From Phytophthora quininea (taxonomy: Eukaryota > Oomycota > Peronosporomycetes > Peronosporales > Peronosporaceae), in NCBI GenBank assembly GCA_011947345.1, contig JAAVTG010000554.1, forward strand, positions 682,001 through 746,000: a DNA stretch of 64,000 nt, written 5' to 3'. The notes below the pieces were generated by a model that was not told where the DNA came from, made no database searches, and saw only the letters and a program-made list of their open reading frames with translations. Both the position numbers and the translations under genes were made by a program. Below, piece by piece: positions 11,250-20,624 of the stretch; positions within the stretch are counted from its first letter, which is position 1; each line of letters begins with the position of its first letter.

Positions 11250-11514
11250 TGTTATGGCTCCCAAATGGAAAATGTAGAAGTGATGATGTATTGAGCAGTT
11301 CCTTAGCTCCTGCACTAGCTGCTCTTCTTCGATATGCATGTCCTGGAGGCTTTGTGGACGGTTAGTGCATTTCCGTAGTTGCCACAACCGTCTGTGTTTG
11401 CAGCAACCGTCTGCGGGTCTAACCGTCTGTGCTTGTTTTTCGTTTCCTCTGCAGTGAAGTTGTTGCTGGGCTTGATCCCATCTACAACCTCACAGTGTTG
11501 CCACGGCGACAACA
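11250..11514 (-). repeat. 5' LTR of the Gypsy element
   Basis: 265 bp and the promoter-bearing copy for the minus-strand element. The boundary to the internal region is followed on the minus strand by AAAGAATTCTTTAGCTGG; I could not match this to a known tRNA primer site. Confidence 0.93.
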
Positions 11515-11669
11515 GCGAGCATAGCGCGGACGAGAGGAAATTGTGTTTTCCACAAGAGGGGCAAACTATCCACAGCCAACGGTCTGCGCTGGCCCAAACT
11601 CGTGAAAGCGCACTCCTTCTTTAGATCAAGCGCTATCAAGTCGTCTTTAAGGGGTTCTCTTCTTCCGCT

Positions 11670-13600
11670 ACAACCACGTCCACAACAAGCACCACGGAGC
11701 CAACCAACACGCCAACGCAGCCATCTGCAAACACCGGACCTACGAACACCGGAACGGCCACTGTTGTCGACATGACAACAGACGGCACCGACTGGACGGC
11801 CACGTGTGCCCGTGCGACGTCAGACGTGCCACCACTGCGCACGTCGAAACGAGCGTCGAAGCGGAAGGGATCGCAGCGGGAGCCCCCAGCCTGCGCTGCT
11901 AAGGCTCCGGCCAAGGGCAAGAGAAAGCTGACCCGCAAGTCAGCAGCAGCAGCGACTTCGCCGCAACCGGCGATGGCCGGCACCGCCAACACAGCGCTCA
12001 CGGCCGAGCCCGCAGCGGTTGCAGCGATCTCAGCACCACTCGGATCACCGAGTAAAACGCCGGCGCCGCCTGCAGAGGAGGTGATCCCTGCCAACGACTC
12101 GCTCCAATAGCATCCGCCAGCCACAGCCGGCCGCCAGAGTGAAGCACATTACTCTCCCCAAGCGACCAGTACCCACGCGCTGCACGAAGGCCTGGCTGAA
12201 ACTCCGTCAGGCGGCCCGCAACGTCCACACCGCACGCAGCCGACACGTCGCCGTGATGCCTTTGACCTGAACGCCTTCATGGCGACGTTCCAGCATGGAG
12301 AGACAGCCGCAGCGCTTGAGGCCCGCCCGACGGAGAGCGCCGAAGGTCCGCCCACGCCCGGGCCTGGCTCCGAGCAATCCGCCACTGCTGATATGATGAA
12401 CGAGCTGCGTTCACTCCGAGAGGAAGTACAACAACTACGTAGTCAACTGGCTCGCTTTCCAGAACCTCTAGGCAATGCTACACTGCCGAACGACACGGGG
12501 TCGCTCCCACCCGCGGCCATCTGCGAGATGTCGTGCTCAAGGCTTCCGGTGGAACCCAAGCGAGCGAAGGGTGACTACCACCCGCCTCAAGTGCACGTGC
12601 TCGCCGCTACGAAAATGTTCAAGAACTTCAACCCTCATAACGGTAAGAACCTGTCCCCCATGTCGTTTGTTTTAGGCTTGCGTGAGTCGAGTTGCGTAGC
12701 GTTCCGGACGACCCCAGCGGTGCTGATGGTGCTGTTCAGTGGCCGCCTCGGAGCGAGGGGCCTTACTGTCCTACATTTCCGGGCGCAAAGCGAAGCCACG
12801 CTTCTCGAGGAGGGCTTCACGAACGGCAACTTCTCGAGCGACATCTGCCCGTCGGCGGCCCTGCCTCAAACCGAGGCGACCTGCCGAGGCTACGACGAGA
12901 TTCTTGACGGCCTGGCCGCTATGGGCACCGAGGTGTGGTATAGTTTTATGTCATCGCTGATGGGAAGGCTGCGCTGCTTTGTGGCGTCGAACAAACAGGT
13001 GGACCCGTTCCAGTCTAGCACTCGCGTCAAATTGACGCTAATGTACACCAACAAGTGGCTAGGTGCGACGCTCAGGTACCTTCAGCTTGATGACCCAACG
13101 TGGTGGACTCAATTCTGCCGCACGTGCGAATCCATCGACTTTCAGGCGAGGGAATGGTCGATGGCGCTCGTGAACGCCCTCCATAACGGTACCGTTAAAC
13201 CCTCGAGCATGGGTCAAGACTCCCGACTTCGAGCAGGGGCTCGGCGCGACCAAGGCTCCACCCGGCAAAGACAGCGGGGCGTGCCAGATGAGATCCGTGC
13301 AATGATTCCTGTTAACCGCCACGGCCAAGAGCTCTGCCTCCGTTTCCTCGCGGGCGTGGAATGTGCGGGCGGATCAAGGTCACGTTGCGGTCACCCCTCG
13401 CGCGTCCACAGCTCCATCGAACATGTACCCCGTCGCCTCCGCGAATGGGCCGAGCACGCCTACCGTCGGGAGGAGGAGCGGGTTGAGCGCGACCATCGCT
13501 ACCGCCCCCACCACGACCGAGACCGCGACACCCGCTACCACGAACGCGACGCCCGACACCACCGCGACGACGACCGACGTGTCTGAAGGGGCCGAGGTGA
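11670..13600 (+). CDS. DIRS gag-like ORF
   Basis: A basic, Ser/Thr/Ala/Pro-rich N-terminus (to about 12110) continues after a frame change into a segment with a coiled coil (MMNELRSLREEVQQLRSQLARF, about 12393-12460) and a conserved-looking core (FNPHNGKNLSPMSFVLGL). It ends in an Arg/His/Asp-rich tail (YHERDARHHRDDDRR, about 13540-13585). The composition fits a nucleic-acid-binding structural protein. I saw no clear zinc knuckle; a C-H-C cluster (CLRFLAGVECAGGSRSRCGHPSRVH, about 13335-13410) could be a degenerate one. Confidence 0.6.
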
Positions 13601-13811
13601 AGGTGACTCAGCGTCACTTCGGTCCTCCCTGCGGCGTAACCCAGCTAATAGACATAGCTATTCCTCCCGCGTACGCAATGAGTCTACCCCGGGCGTCAAC
13701 TCTGCCGCCCAAGCACCCCCACCGTCCAAGTCCGGCGGGCTTCCTACACGGAGGCCCAACGGTCTGTCCGCGCCATCGGCCTCGGAGCCATGTGCAGCTT
13801 TATCCGCGCCT

Positions 13812-15316
13812 GTGCCCACTGCGCCACGGGTAGCAGTGTCCGCACCTCCTGTGCCACTGCCACGAGCCTCACCGACTCGTGCCGTGACCTCTGCAGGCGC
13901 AGTCCGCGCAACCCTACCTGGGCTACCATCGGTGCCTCGGCTCGCAAGGGCGGCGAAACGCGGGAATCCAAAGTCGGCAGTGTCGGCTGTCGGCCCCCGG
14001 CCTACTTCGGCAGAGATCACTCCCTCCGGCACTCGCCCCGCAGGGACGTCACTGTGTCACCTCCGCCCGGTGGTGTCGGCCGACACAGCTAATCGCATGC
14101 AGAAGAACTTCCTGGCCCGCGCACACCTGGCCGAGGAGCTGCGACTACGGAGGATCAACGCCGACTTGGCTCAAGTTGGGCTGACGCTCCCCAACTCCTC
14201 CTATCCATACCAGTCGAGCATCTCAGCGGGAGCGGATCATCTCCTAAATCTCCCACTCAAGTCTGTTCTCTCGGAATATGTTCGACGCACCCGAGTCCCC
14301 CTCGCCCAATTTGTCGAGCTGGTACGCGGCCAAACCCGATCGGACTATCGGCCGAACAAAACCCTCGTACCCGAGGTCATATCGGTACTCTGTGCGGGCT
14401 ACCCTCGCCTTGCCGAACTACTGCAGATCGCGAACGAGGGCGTTCGCGTCCAGCTCGCCCGGGTGCCGCCTGCCAACTCGCGCCCACCCCGAATCACGGA
14501 TCGGCCGATGAGCGGGTCAATATACTCCGGAAAAACATTCGAAAGGAGCAAGATGAGTAGCGCTACCTGGTGCTGGACAGCGATTTGTTGGAGACCTGGC
14601 CTGAGGTACGCATAAGCCCATTCGGGGTGGTGGATAAGGCTGGCGGGGACCCCTGACTTCGGGTCGTGTGATTCACGATCTCTCCTTTCCGGAGGGCTCG
14701 TCAATTAATGACTGCATGGACGCATCAAGTATACCACGACCAGATTACGTGCATTGCGATGCAATTGCCACGGAGATTTCCAGGCTGAAACGCGTCCACC
14801 CCATGTCTTTATCAAGCTCATGGCGGGTGACGTGGCCTCGGCGTTCCGGAACATAAGCATCCACAACGATAGCGTCCACAACTTCGCTGGCCGCATCGAG
14901 GCCGACGACGCTCTGGTTATCGAACTTGCTGCACCCTTCGGGTGGACCGGCTCACCCGCGGTGTCTACGAAGTCGTCGGCGGGGCGATTGCCTTTGTACA
15001 CGGTTCGCATTGCAACCCCACCAATTCTCAAGGTTTCTTCAGCTACCACTGGGTCGATGACCATATTAACGTTGCAGCAGACTTAGGGCGAACCTGTCTA
15101 GAGATGGACCGCTCGCTCCGATTCGCGATGACCTCGATCCTGGGATTCAACGCCGTCAATGAAGACAAGTTTACCCAGTGGGCGACCGAGCAAGTCGTCT
15201 TGGGCCTCAAGTTCGACTCAGTCGCTGGGACGGTATCAATGCCTGTCGAGAAGATCAGCAAGGCCCGCGCGCTTATCGCAGCCGCCTTTCACGCGAAGGA
15301 GCTCTCGCGGCGTTAA
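13812..15316 (+). CDS. DIRS reverse transcriptase region
   Basis: The frame from 13812 has a proline/alanine-rich linker, then conserved DIRS sequence (RAHLAEELRLRRINADLAQVG; LVLDSDLLETWPEV in a second frame). RT motifs follow: HDLSFPEGSSINDCMD (about 14670-14715), LMAGDVASAFRN (about 14818-14853), LAAPFGWTGSP (about 14928-14958) and the active site YHWVDDHI (about 15044-15066; W-V-D-D instead of Y-x-D-D). The next block, VLGLKFDSVAGTVSMP, is the usual thumb-side motif. At least four frame changes and a stop after GGDP (about 14656) interrupt it. Confidence 0.75.
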
Positions 15317-15808
15317 TATCGCTCTCTGCTCGGTAGTCTCCGCCATGTGGCGACCTGCATCCGGGCAGCCCGTCCCTTCCTCCAACGCCTCCGGTCGAAG
15401 GAATCTAAACTCCACCACTTCCATGTTGTGGAGATGTCCCCTGCGATGCGCCAGGATCTGCTATGGTGGTGGCACATCCTCCACTCGCCTTCTCTCAACG
15501 GTGTCCATCTCGAGTATTTTCACGAGCTTCCCGTCCCTGATGTACTTGTCGAGGTCGCCGCAAGCGATTTCGGCCTGTGCGCGCTTGATACCTCATCAAG
15601 AACGGCCTTTACGTATCGCTTCACGCCACCGGAGCTCGAGCTGATCGCCGACTTCAAAGCCGGAAGCTCGAACAGTTTTGACATCAACTTTCGCGAGCTT
15701 ATCTCGTGCATCTTCGCTGCCTATATGTGGGGAAACCGCTGGGCTCAACTTTCTCTGACCATCGCCCCGTCCACATTAGTTTCCGAATCGACAATACTTC
15801 GACAATGA
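15317..15808 (+). CDS. DIRS RNase H region
   Basis: The frame includes RHVATCIRAARPFLQRLRSKE, WWWHILHSPSLNGVHLEYF and EVAASDFGLCALD, followed by ELIADFKAGSSNSFDINFREL. The last two match the RNase H core of DIRS polymerases (first acidic residue in ASDFG, glutamate in NFRE). It is contiguous with the RT upstream and the recombinase downstream. Confidence 0.65.
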   Translation, partial: YRSLLGSLRHVATCIRAARPFLQRLRSKESKLHHFHVVEMSPAMRQDLLWWWHILHSPSLNGVHLEYFHELPVPDVLVEVAASDFGLCALDTSSRTAFTYRFTPPELELIADFKAGSSNSFDINFRELISCIFAAYMWGNRWAQLSLTIAPSTLVSESTILRQ

Positions 15809-15809
15809 C

Positions 15810-17085
15810 ATGGCAAAACCGCCTGTTCTCTCGCAACCCTCGCGCTCAGGACCTACTACGGCTTCTGGGCTACTAGGAGCACAGGCACCATCTCCGTTTC
15901 TCGGCCCGCCACGTTGCCGGCATCGACAATACAAGGGCCGACGCCGGCTCCCGACTCTCCGCTCACGCAAGCTATGCTTCACTTTTCTCTCAGCTAACGC
16001 AAGGTTGGTCACAGGTAACTCTTCCTCTAGATGTACAGCAGCTATCGATGATTTGGCCATCCATATCCGCCAGCATTCCGTTGCCGACTCCACCTTCGCC
16101 AAGTACTCCCGCGCGTTAGTTGCTTGGACGACGTGGTCCAAGTCTCGTGGGCATGACGCCTGGCTGCGCGGCTGTATGGACGACACGGCCCGCGCGCGAA
16201 TTATTTCCCATTTTATTTTACATGGCTTCCAGTTCGAGTTCGGCTCGGGCTGCCGCGTTCGGGGTTCGACCATCACGTCTACCCTGATCGGTGTTCGCCA
16301 TTTTTCGCGTCGGAGGGCATGTCGTTTCCGATCGCACATCCACACGTGCGCATGCTACTGAAAGGAATCGGCCGCCTCGACCCGGCTCCCCGGCGGAAGG
16401 CCCCAGTCTCCATCTCGCTATTGGAAACATGCTACCACCGGCTTCCGTTTCCCGATCCCTCTGCACGCGCGCTCTGGGGGTCGTGTGTCTAGCGTCCTTC
16501 TTTCTTCTCCGGCGATCTGAAATCGTGGCTACTAGCGGGGCCGCCTTCAAGTGGTTTGCCCTCAGAGCAGAGGATATCGCGGTCCTGGATTCCGAGGACA
16601 GGCCGACACTCTCACCAGCTTCAGCACGATCGGTGCGTATCCGCCTCAGGGGTTCGAAGACCAACCAGGCTGGAACCGAGACGATGCGGGTCCTACTGCG
16701 CTCCGGCCACGAGTTCCTCTGCCCAGTACTCGGGGCACTACTTCTGCTCACGGCCCGACAAGACCTGCCTATGACGATTCCAACAGCAGTCTACAGGGCC
16801 GCATCAGGACGTCCAGAATGCATCTCAACATCCCACCTAGCCAAGGCCATCAAGAAAGCAGCTTCCTGTGGCGGTGAAGACTCCGCAGTGTTCAGCTCAC
16901 ACTCGCTGCGTGCGGGCGGGGCCACCCACATGTACCGCGCGGGGATCGACGCGCTAACGATTCAATTCCATGGGCGGTGGGCTTTCGATGCCTTCTAGAC
17001 CTACACGAGGCTGTGTAAGGAATCAACCTCGACAATCGCGACCAAGTTGGTGTCCGGTTCCAGGATGGTCTCGACTCTGCATTAA
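15810..17085 (+). CDS. DIRS tyrosine recombinase (stop before catalytic Tyr)
   Basis: This lambda-integrase-fold recombinase would join circular DIRS cDNA to the genome. The N-terminal SAM-like part (SVADSTFAKYSRALVAWTTW, about 16077-16135) is followed by the catalytic part: first Arg in FLLRRSEI (about 16503), HSLRAGGATHMYRAG (about 16901-16945) and FHGRWAFDAF (about 16966-16996). An in-frame TAG at 16996-16998 precedes TYTRL, which holds the expected nucleophilic tyrosine; the frame stays open to about 17082. As written, the enzyme would lack its nucleophile. Frame changes occur near 15808 and 16300-16360. Confidence 0.75.
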
Positions 17086-18008
17086 AGGTTATATGCATCC
17101 CCAATGGGGGCTCGCTCTAATTGTCCATCTGGACTGAGCTAAAGGGCACTGCATAACCTACATTAATGAAGAGTCGTTGACCCCAACTTGAAGTGGAAAC
17201 CGAAGAAGTCGAGGAAGCGCATCGCAAGCAACCATTGTCAAGCACGCTACCAGTTCGCGACGCCGACGTTAACGATCTTGTTGTCGAAGCTGAGACGTGG
17301 GTCTTCTGAGTGAATACAAACTCAAAGGGCGTGTTTGACTTCCACCTCAAACAGCTGGTTCACAGGGTAAATAGCTGGTTGGACCTTGAAATAGCAATTT
17401 CGTTATAAACGTGAAGTGAAACACACCAACGCCAAAAGAGCTGGTTCATCACAAAATGACTGGTTCTGAAATTCACCGAGGCCGGATGTTTAAAATAGCG
17501 ATTTGAAACCAAACGAGCTATGTATTTTTCAAGTGACCAGGATTAGGTCGTCAAATTTTTCGTGAGACTTGTGTAATCCTGAATTTTGTATTGAGTCGCT
17601 AGGTGACCAACCACATGTCTGTGTAGGATACCAGGGGTCCACCGTGTACTTTTCGTCGTTGTTCATCCAGGAGCCGAGGCCTTGGAGACCAGCAGGCCCG
17701 AGTTCCCCAGGAGGCGGTAGGTCATCTTGGTCGAGTTGTCATTGGTGTTCGGAGTCATTATACTTGCTGTTTGGGTGGGTGGGGGGTCGAATGCCGAGCA
17801 AATTTAAAATTGACATCGCGCTTCGAGGCGATGACCCAATCGCTCATCGTCATCCTGATCACGCGGAGCAACGAGAATGCATGTTGAAGTGAACTGATTA
17901 AGGTCCGCGTGATCGCGATTACGGTGAATTGCCCCACAGCCAACAAAGGCTCACATTTGCTTTTGCTTCATCCTCACCAAGCCAACCCCACTACAAACGC
18001 CAAGCGCC
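17086..18008. other. Intergenic stretch upstream of the reductase gene
   Basis: No gene is recognised. It holds several AGCTGGTT/GACTGGTT repeats (about 17350-17470) and an 11-bp perfect inverted repeat, GATCACGCGGA (17857-17867) facing TCCGCGTGATC (17904-17914), about 95 bp upstream of the reductase ATG. Confidence 0.5.
17857..17914. promoter_or_regulatory. 11-bp inverted repeat upstream of aldo-keto reductase
   Basis: GATCACGCGGA and its exact reverse complement are separated by 36 bp. The position in the proximal promoter suggests a dimeric activator site or a DNA hairpin. Function is inferred only from position. Confidence 0.3.
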
Positions 18009-19115
18009 ATGGCCCCGTCGACTTCGACCTCTGCTGCTGGAACCAAGATGACCTACCGCCTCCTGGGGAACTCGGGCCTGCTGGTCTCCAAGCTGTCGCT
18101 CGGCTCCTGGATGTGGGCTGGAGACGAGTGCACGGTGGACGCCTGGTACAAGATGATGATCACGGCCTTCAAGGGAGGTGTCAACTTCTTCGACACGGCC
18201 GAGAACTACGGCGAGACGCTGGCGGAGCGCAACATGGGCGGGGCGATCCAGCGAGGCATCCAAGACGGCGTCTGGAAGCGAGAAGACCTCGTCATCTCCA
18301 CCAAGCTGTTCCTTGGTACCATCGCCTGGGACCAGTCCAGTCCCAACGCCCAAGGCCTGTGCCGCAAGCATATCATCGAGGGAACGAAAGGGTCCTTGCA
18401 GCGCCTGCAGCTGGACTACGTCGACGTCATCTTCTGCCACCGTCCTGACGCGCTCACCCCCATTGAAGAGACCGTTCGAGCCATGAATTTTGTGATCGAT
18501 CAGGGCTGGGCCTTCTACTGGGGGACGAGCCAATGGCTCGCCTCAGACATCCGCGAGGCGTGCGAGATTGCCGACCGTCTTGGTTTGATCCGCCCTATCG
18601 TGGAGCAATCGCACCATAACATCTTCGAGCGCAACAAGGTCGATTACGAGTTCCTGGACCTGTTCGAAAAGTACAAACTGGGCATCACAGTTTGGTCTCC
18701 ATTGGCGTCGGGGTATCTCACGGGTAAGTACAGCGCTCCTACGCCATCGGATGAGGCGGCTCGCATGACGACGAGAAAGCTGGAGGCTGGCCCTCCCATC
18801 CCAAAGCACGATTTCGAAGAGAAGGTCGAGAAAGCTGACCAACTGAAACCTATCGCCAAGGAGCTTGGGTGCTCGTTGGCGCAGATGTCCCTCGCATGGT
18901 GTGTTGCGAACGAGAACGTCTCGACAGTGATCATGGGGGCGAGTCGCCCGTCCCAACTCGAAGAGAACCTCAGGGCGTTGGATTTTGTGGACAAGATCAC
19001 GCCCGAGGTGAGGGCCAAGATCGACGCCGTCGTCAAGTTCGTGCCGAGCGTGTCCGAGATGGACCAATTCGCGCTGCTGCGTAGCCGCCACCTCGAGCAG
19101 GAGCCTTCGAACTAG
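18009..19115 (+). CDS. Aldo-keto reductase, AKR6/Kv-beta-like
   Basis: An intact single-exon gene of 368 codons, the usual AKR length. It should be a cytosolic NADPH-dependent carbonyl reductase with a TIM-barrel fold. The catalytic tetrad is visible: Asp and Tyr in GGVNFFDTAENYGET (residues about 57-71), Lys in LVISTKLFLG (about 96), and His in VDVIFCHRPD (about 140). The cofactor phosphate-binding C-terminal signature is MGASRPSQLEENLRAL (about 311-326). ITVWSPLASGYLTGKY is typical of the Kv-beta/YghZ subgroup. ATG at 18009 precedes a short Ser/Thr leader, then MTYRLLGNSGLLVSKL. It lacks the frame breaks seen in most neighbours. Its 3' end and flank are duplicated at 4.2 kb. The substrate cannot be told from sequence. 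Confidence 0.93.
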   Translation: MAPSTSTSAAGTKMTYRLLGNSGLLVSKLSLGSWMWAGDECTVDAWYKMMITAFKGGVNFFDTAENYGETLAERNMGGAIQRGIQDGVWKREDLVISTKLFLGTIAWDQSSPNAQGLCRKHIIEGTKGSLQRLQLDYVDVIFCHRPDALTPIEETVRAMNFVIDQGWAFYWGTSQWLASDIREACEIADRLGLIRPIVEQSHHNIFERNKVDYEFLDLFEKYKLGITVWSPLASGYLTGKYSAPTPSDEAARMTTRKLEAGPPIPKHDFEEKVEKADQLKPIAKELGCSLAQMSLAWCVANENVSTVIMGASRPSQLEENLRALDFVDKITPEVRAKIDAVVKFVPSVSEMDQFALLRSRHLEQEPSN

Positions 19116-19189
19116 GAGGGAAATAACCCAGCGCACTGGGATTGCATAATTCCTTTCCTTGAAGCTCTACGCCGCGACAGCTCGTTTCC

Positions 19190-20242
19190 CAGGCATCGGA
19201 CAATATCCGTTGTGTATGGATTGTTGTCGAGACGATCGACACAATCAATATTGGAACAATGTCAATTTCTTGGGAAAACAATTGCAATGCATCGATCTAA
19301 TTGTGTATCTTCTCGTTGAAGTGTCTGTGCGGTCTTGTTCGACGAGTTGGCAGAGGCATAAGTAACCACGTCTGCGGTCTCCAGGTTCGAGGAAGTGGGA
19401 GAGCACGAGCGAGGTTTTTGCTAGACGACGGCGCGCTCCAGCTCACACTTTTAAACCTCCATGACAGCCCCGCATCGAACCCCTCTGCTAACCACGCTAC
19501 TATCGTAAGCAGCCTCGTCTCGAATCACTCCGCTCAAGCCTATTCTATCAACGATGTCGATCAGCTCGGCGTTTCCTCCCCAAGCCTTCAGAAGAAACCA
19601 GCACTATCCATCGGCTTTTGCGCTCCGCAGAAGAGGAATCGATTAATTCTGGTAGCGCTTGTGTCTCCACAGAGCCCAGCACCAAGCGCAAACACAGAAA
19701 ATCTAAATCGACCCGCCCAGGCACATCAAAGAAGAAGCGCTCCAAAGCCTCTAGTGTTCGTTCACCAAGGTCTGCAAGTCCGAGTGGTGTACAGCGAAGC
19801 CAGGCATCAGTCGCGCCCACCATCAGACGCCGCAGATCACGTGGGGAAGCCAAAGCAGCTATCGAAGAGAGATCTAAGTTCAGAGAGGAAGACCGCATGA
19901 AGTACATCGATTTGTCTTGGCTTCCTGCTACCTCGGCGAGATGGAACGACTGTTCTCGGCAGTGAAGTGCATGCTTGAAGCATAATATATGCGGAAGCGA
20001 ATGAGTGCGAAGACGCTCGAGTCAATCCTCTCCTTGAGGATTAAGTAGGCGGAGAGGGTAGCATGAGAAGATAGCGAAGTTGAGGCTGAAGAGTACGATT
20101 AGCTACTAGTAGAAGTTGCTAGCTGCCATTACGATCCTGGCAATATTGGACGAGGTCGCCACAATCAACATTATGGAGAACAATTTTTGCAATGTAACAA
20201 ATCCAATTTTTTTCCCGATCCATGCATCAAAGGGGAAACGAG
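19190..20242 (+). mobile_element. hAT transposon remnant
   Basis: The insert separates the reductase 3' flank from repeat X, which are adjacent in the 4.2-kb copy. It begins CAGGCATCGG and is bounded by an 8-9 bp duplication TCGTTTCC(C) (19182-19190 and 20243-20251), the hAT target size. Inside, about 19906-20050 encodes a broken hAT C-terminal dimerisation region: LSWLPATS, then after a one-base frame change MERLFSAVKCMLEA, a stop, RKRMSAKTLESILSLR. A Ser/Arg/Lys-rich stretch precedes it. Most of the transposase is absent. Confidence 0.65.
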
Positions 20243-20260
20243 TCGTTTCCCTTTGATGCA
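20223..20260. repeat. Near-perfect palindrome at one end of repeat X copy 2
   Basis: A 19-nt arm TGCATCAAAGGGGAAACGA and an 18-nt arm TCGTTTCCCTTTGATGCA are separated by one G. The right arm is the natural X end; the left arm is an inverted duplicate that is absent from copy 1. Confidence 0.85.
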
Positions 20261-20527
20261 GGACAGTCGGCCATCTTGGTTGTCGCTAACTGGCAAAACG
20301 GTCCTTCGCCCCATTTCTCGCCGATAGCAGAAGCCATCAGGGATGCCGAGGTGATAGCTGACGCTACCAGCTGGCGCATAGTCCTCCGTTCGGGACACCG
20401 ACACTGTGGGAACCTTGGAGCGTGGCGGACCAAGCGAGGAGACTGCCATCTTTGTCTCGACATGTGTGCGGCTCTCGAGCCATTGATCCAAGCCGCCGGA
20501 AGAGTACATCTGCGTGTTGGAGAAATA
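20243..20527 (+). repeat. Repeat X, copy 2
   Basis: Nearly identical to 3879-4163 in reverse orientation. The outer end lies in the second palindrome (20514-20539). Frames such as 20222-20563 are open across it, but their starts lie in the palindrome and no family is recognisable. Confidence 0.75.
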
Positions 20528-20539
20528 TTTCTCCAACAC
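20514..20539. repeat. Perfect palindrome at the other end of repeat X copy 2
   Basis: GTGTTGGAGAAA, TA, TTTCTCCAACAC: 12-nt perfect arms around TA. Copy 1 has only one arm. Confidence 0.9.
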
Positions 20540-20624
20540 AAGCGTCAAGCTATTATTTATTGATCGATAAACGGTGTTCGACACGAAGGAAGTATAAAAG
20601 CTTTTGAAGGCGACACTTTAAAGG

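Larger units (their letters stand above)
5775..11514 (-). mobile_element. Complete Ty3/Gypsy LTR retrotransposon (chromovirus type)
   Basis: Both 265-bp LTRs start TGTTATGG and end CGACAACA on the plus strand (TG...CA), and they differ at one position (5810 A against 11285 G). The element is flanked by the 5-bp duplication GCGAG (5770-5774 and 11515-11519). Gene order on the minus strand is gag, zinc knuckle and protease, reverse transcriptase, RNase H, integrase, chromodomain. A purine tract (GGAGGGGAAG, minus strand) touches the 3' LTR at 6040-6049. Near-identical LTRs mean a very recent insertion. The reading frame is nevertheless interrupted at least eight times, nearly all by single-base homopolymer losses, plus one in-frame TAA at about 10562. 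Confidence 0.95.
11640..17085 (+). mobile_element. DIRS-type tyrosine-recombinase retrotransposon
   Basis: The order is a long proline/alanine-rich gag-like region, RT with SYHWVDDHI, RNase H and a tyrosine recombinase in place of an integrase, which is the DIRS arrangement. There are no LTRs. I could not locate the inverted terminal repeats or internal complementary region, so the boundaries are approximate. Several frame changes and two in-frame stops interrupt it. Its left edge lies within about 130 bp of the Gypsy target site. Confidence 0.8.

Noticed and set aside
13312..14032. Long minus-strand ORFs opposite the DIRS gag
   Set aside because: High-GC antisense frames rich in Gly/Ala/Arg; the plus strand carries the recognisable element.
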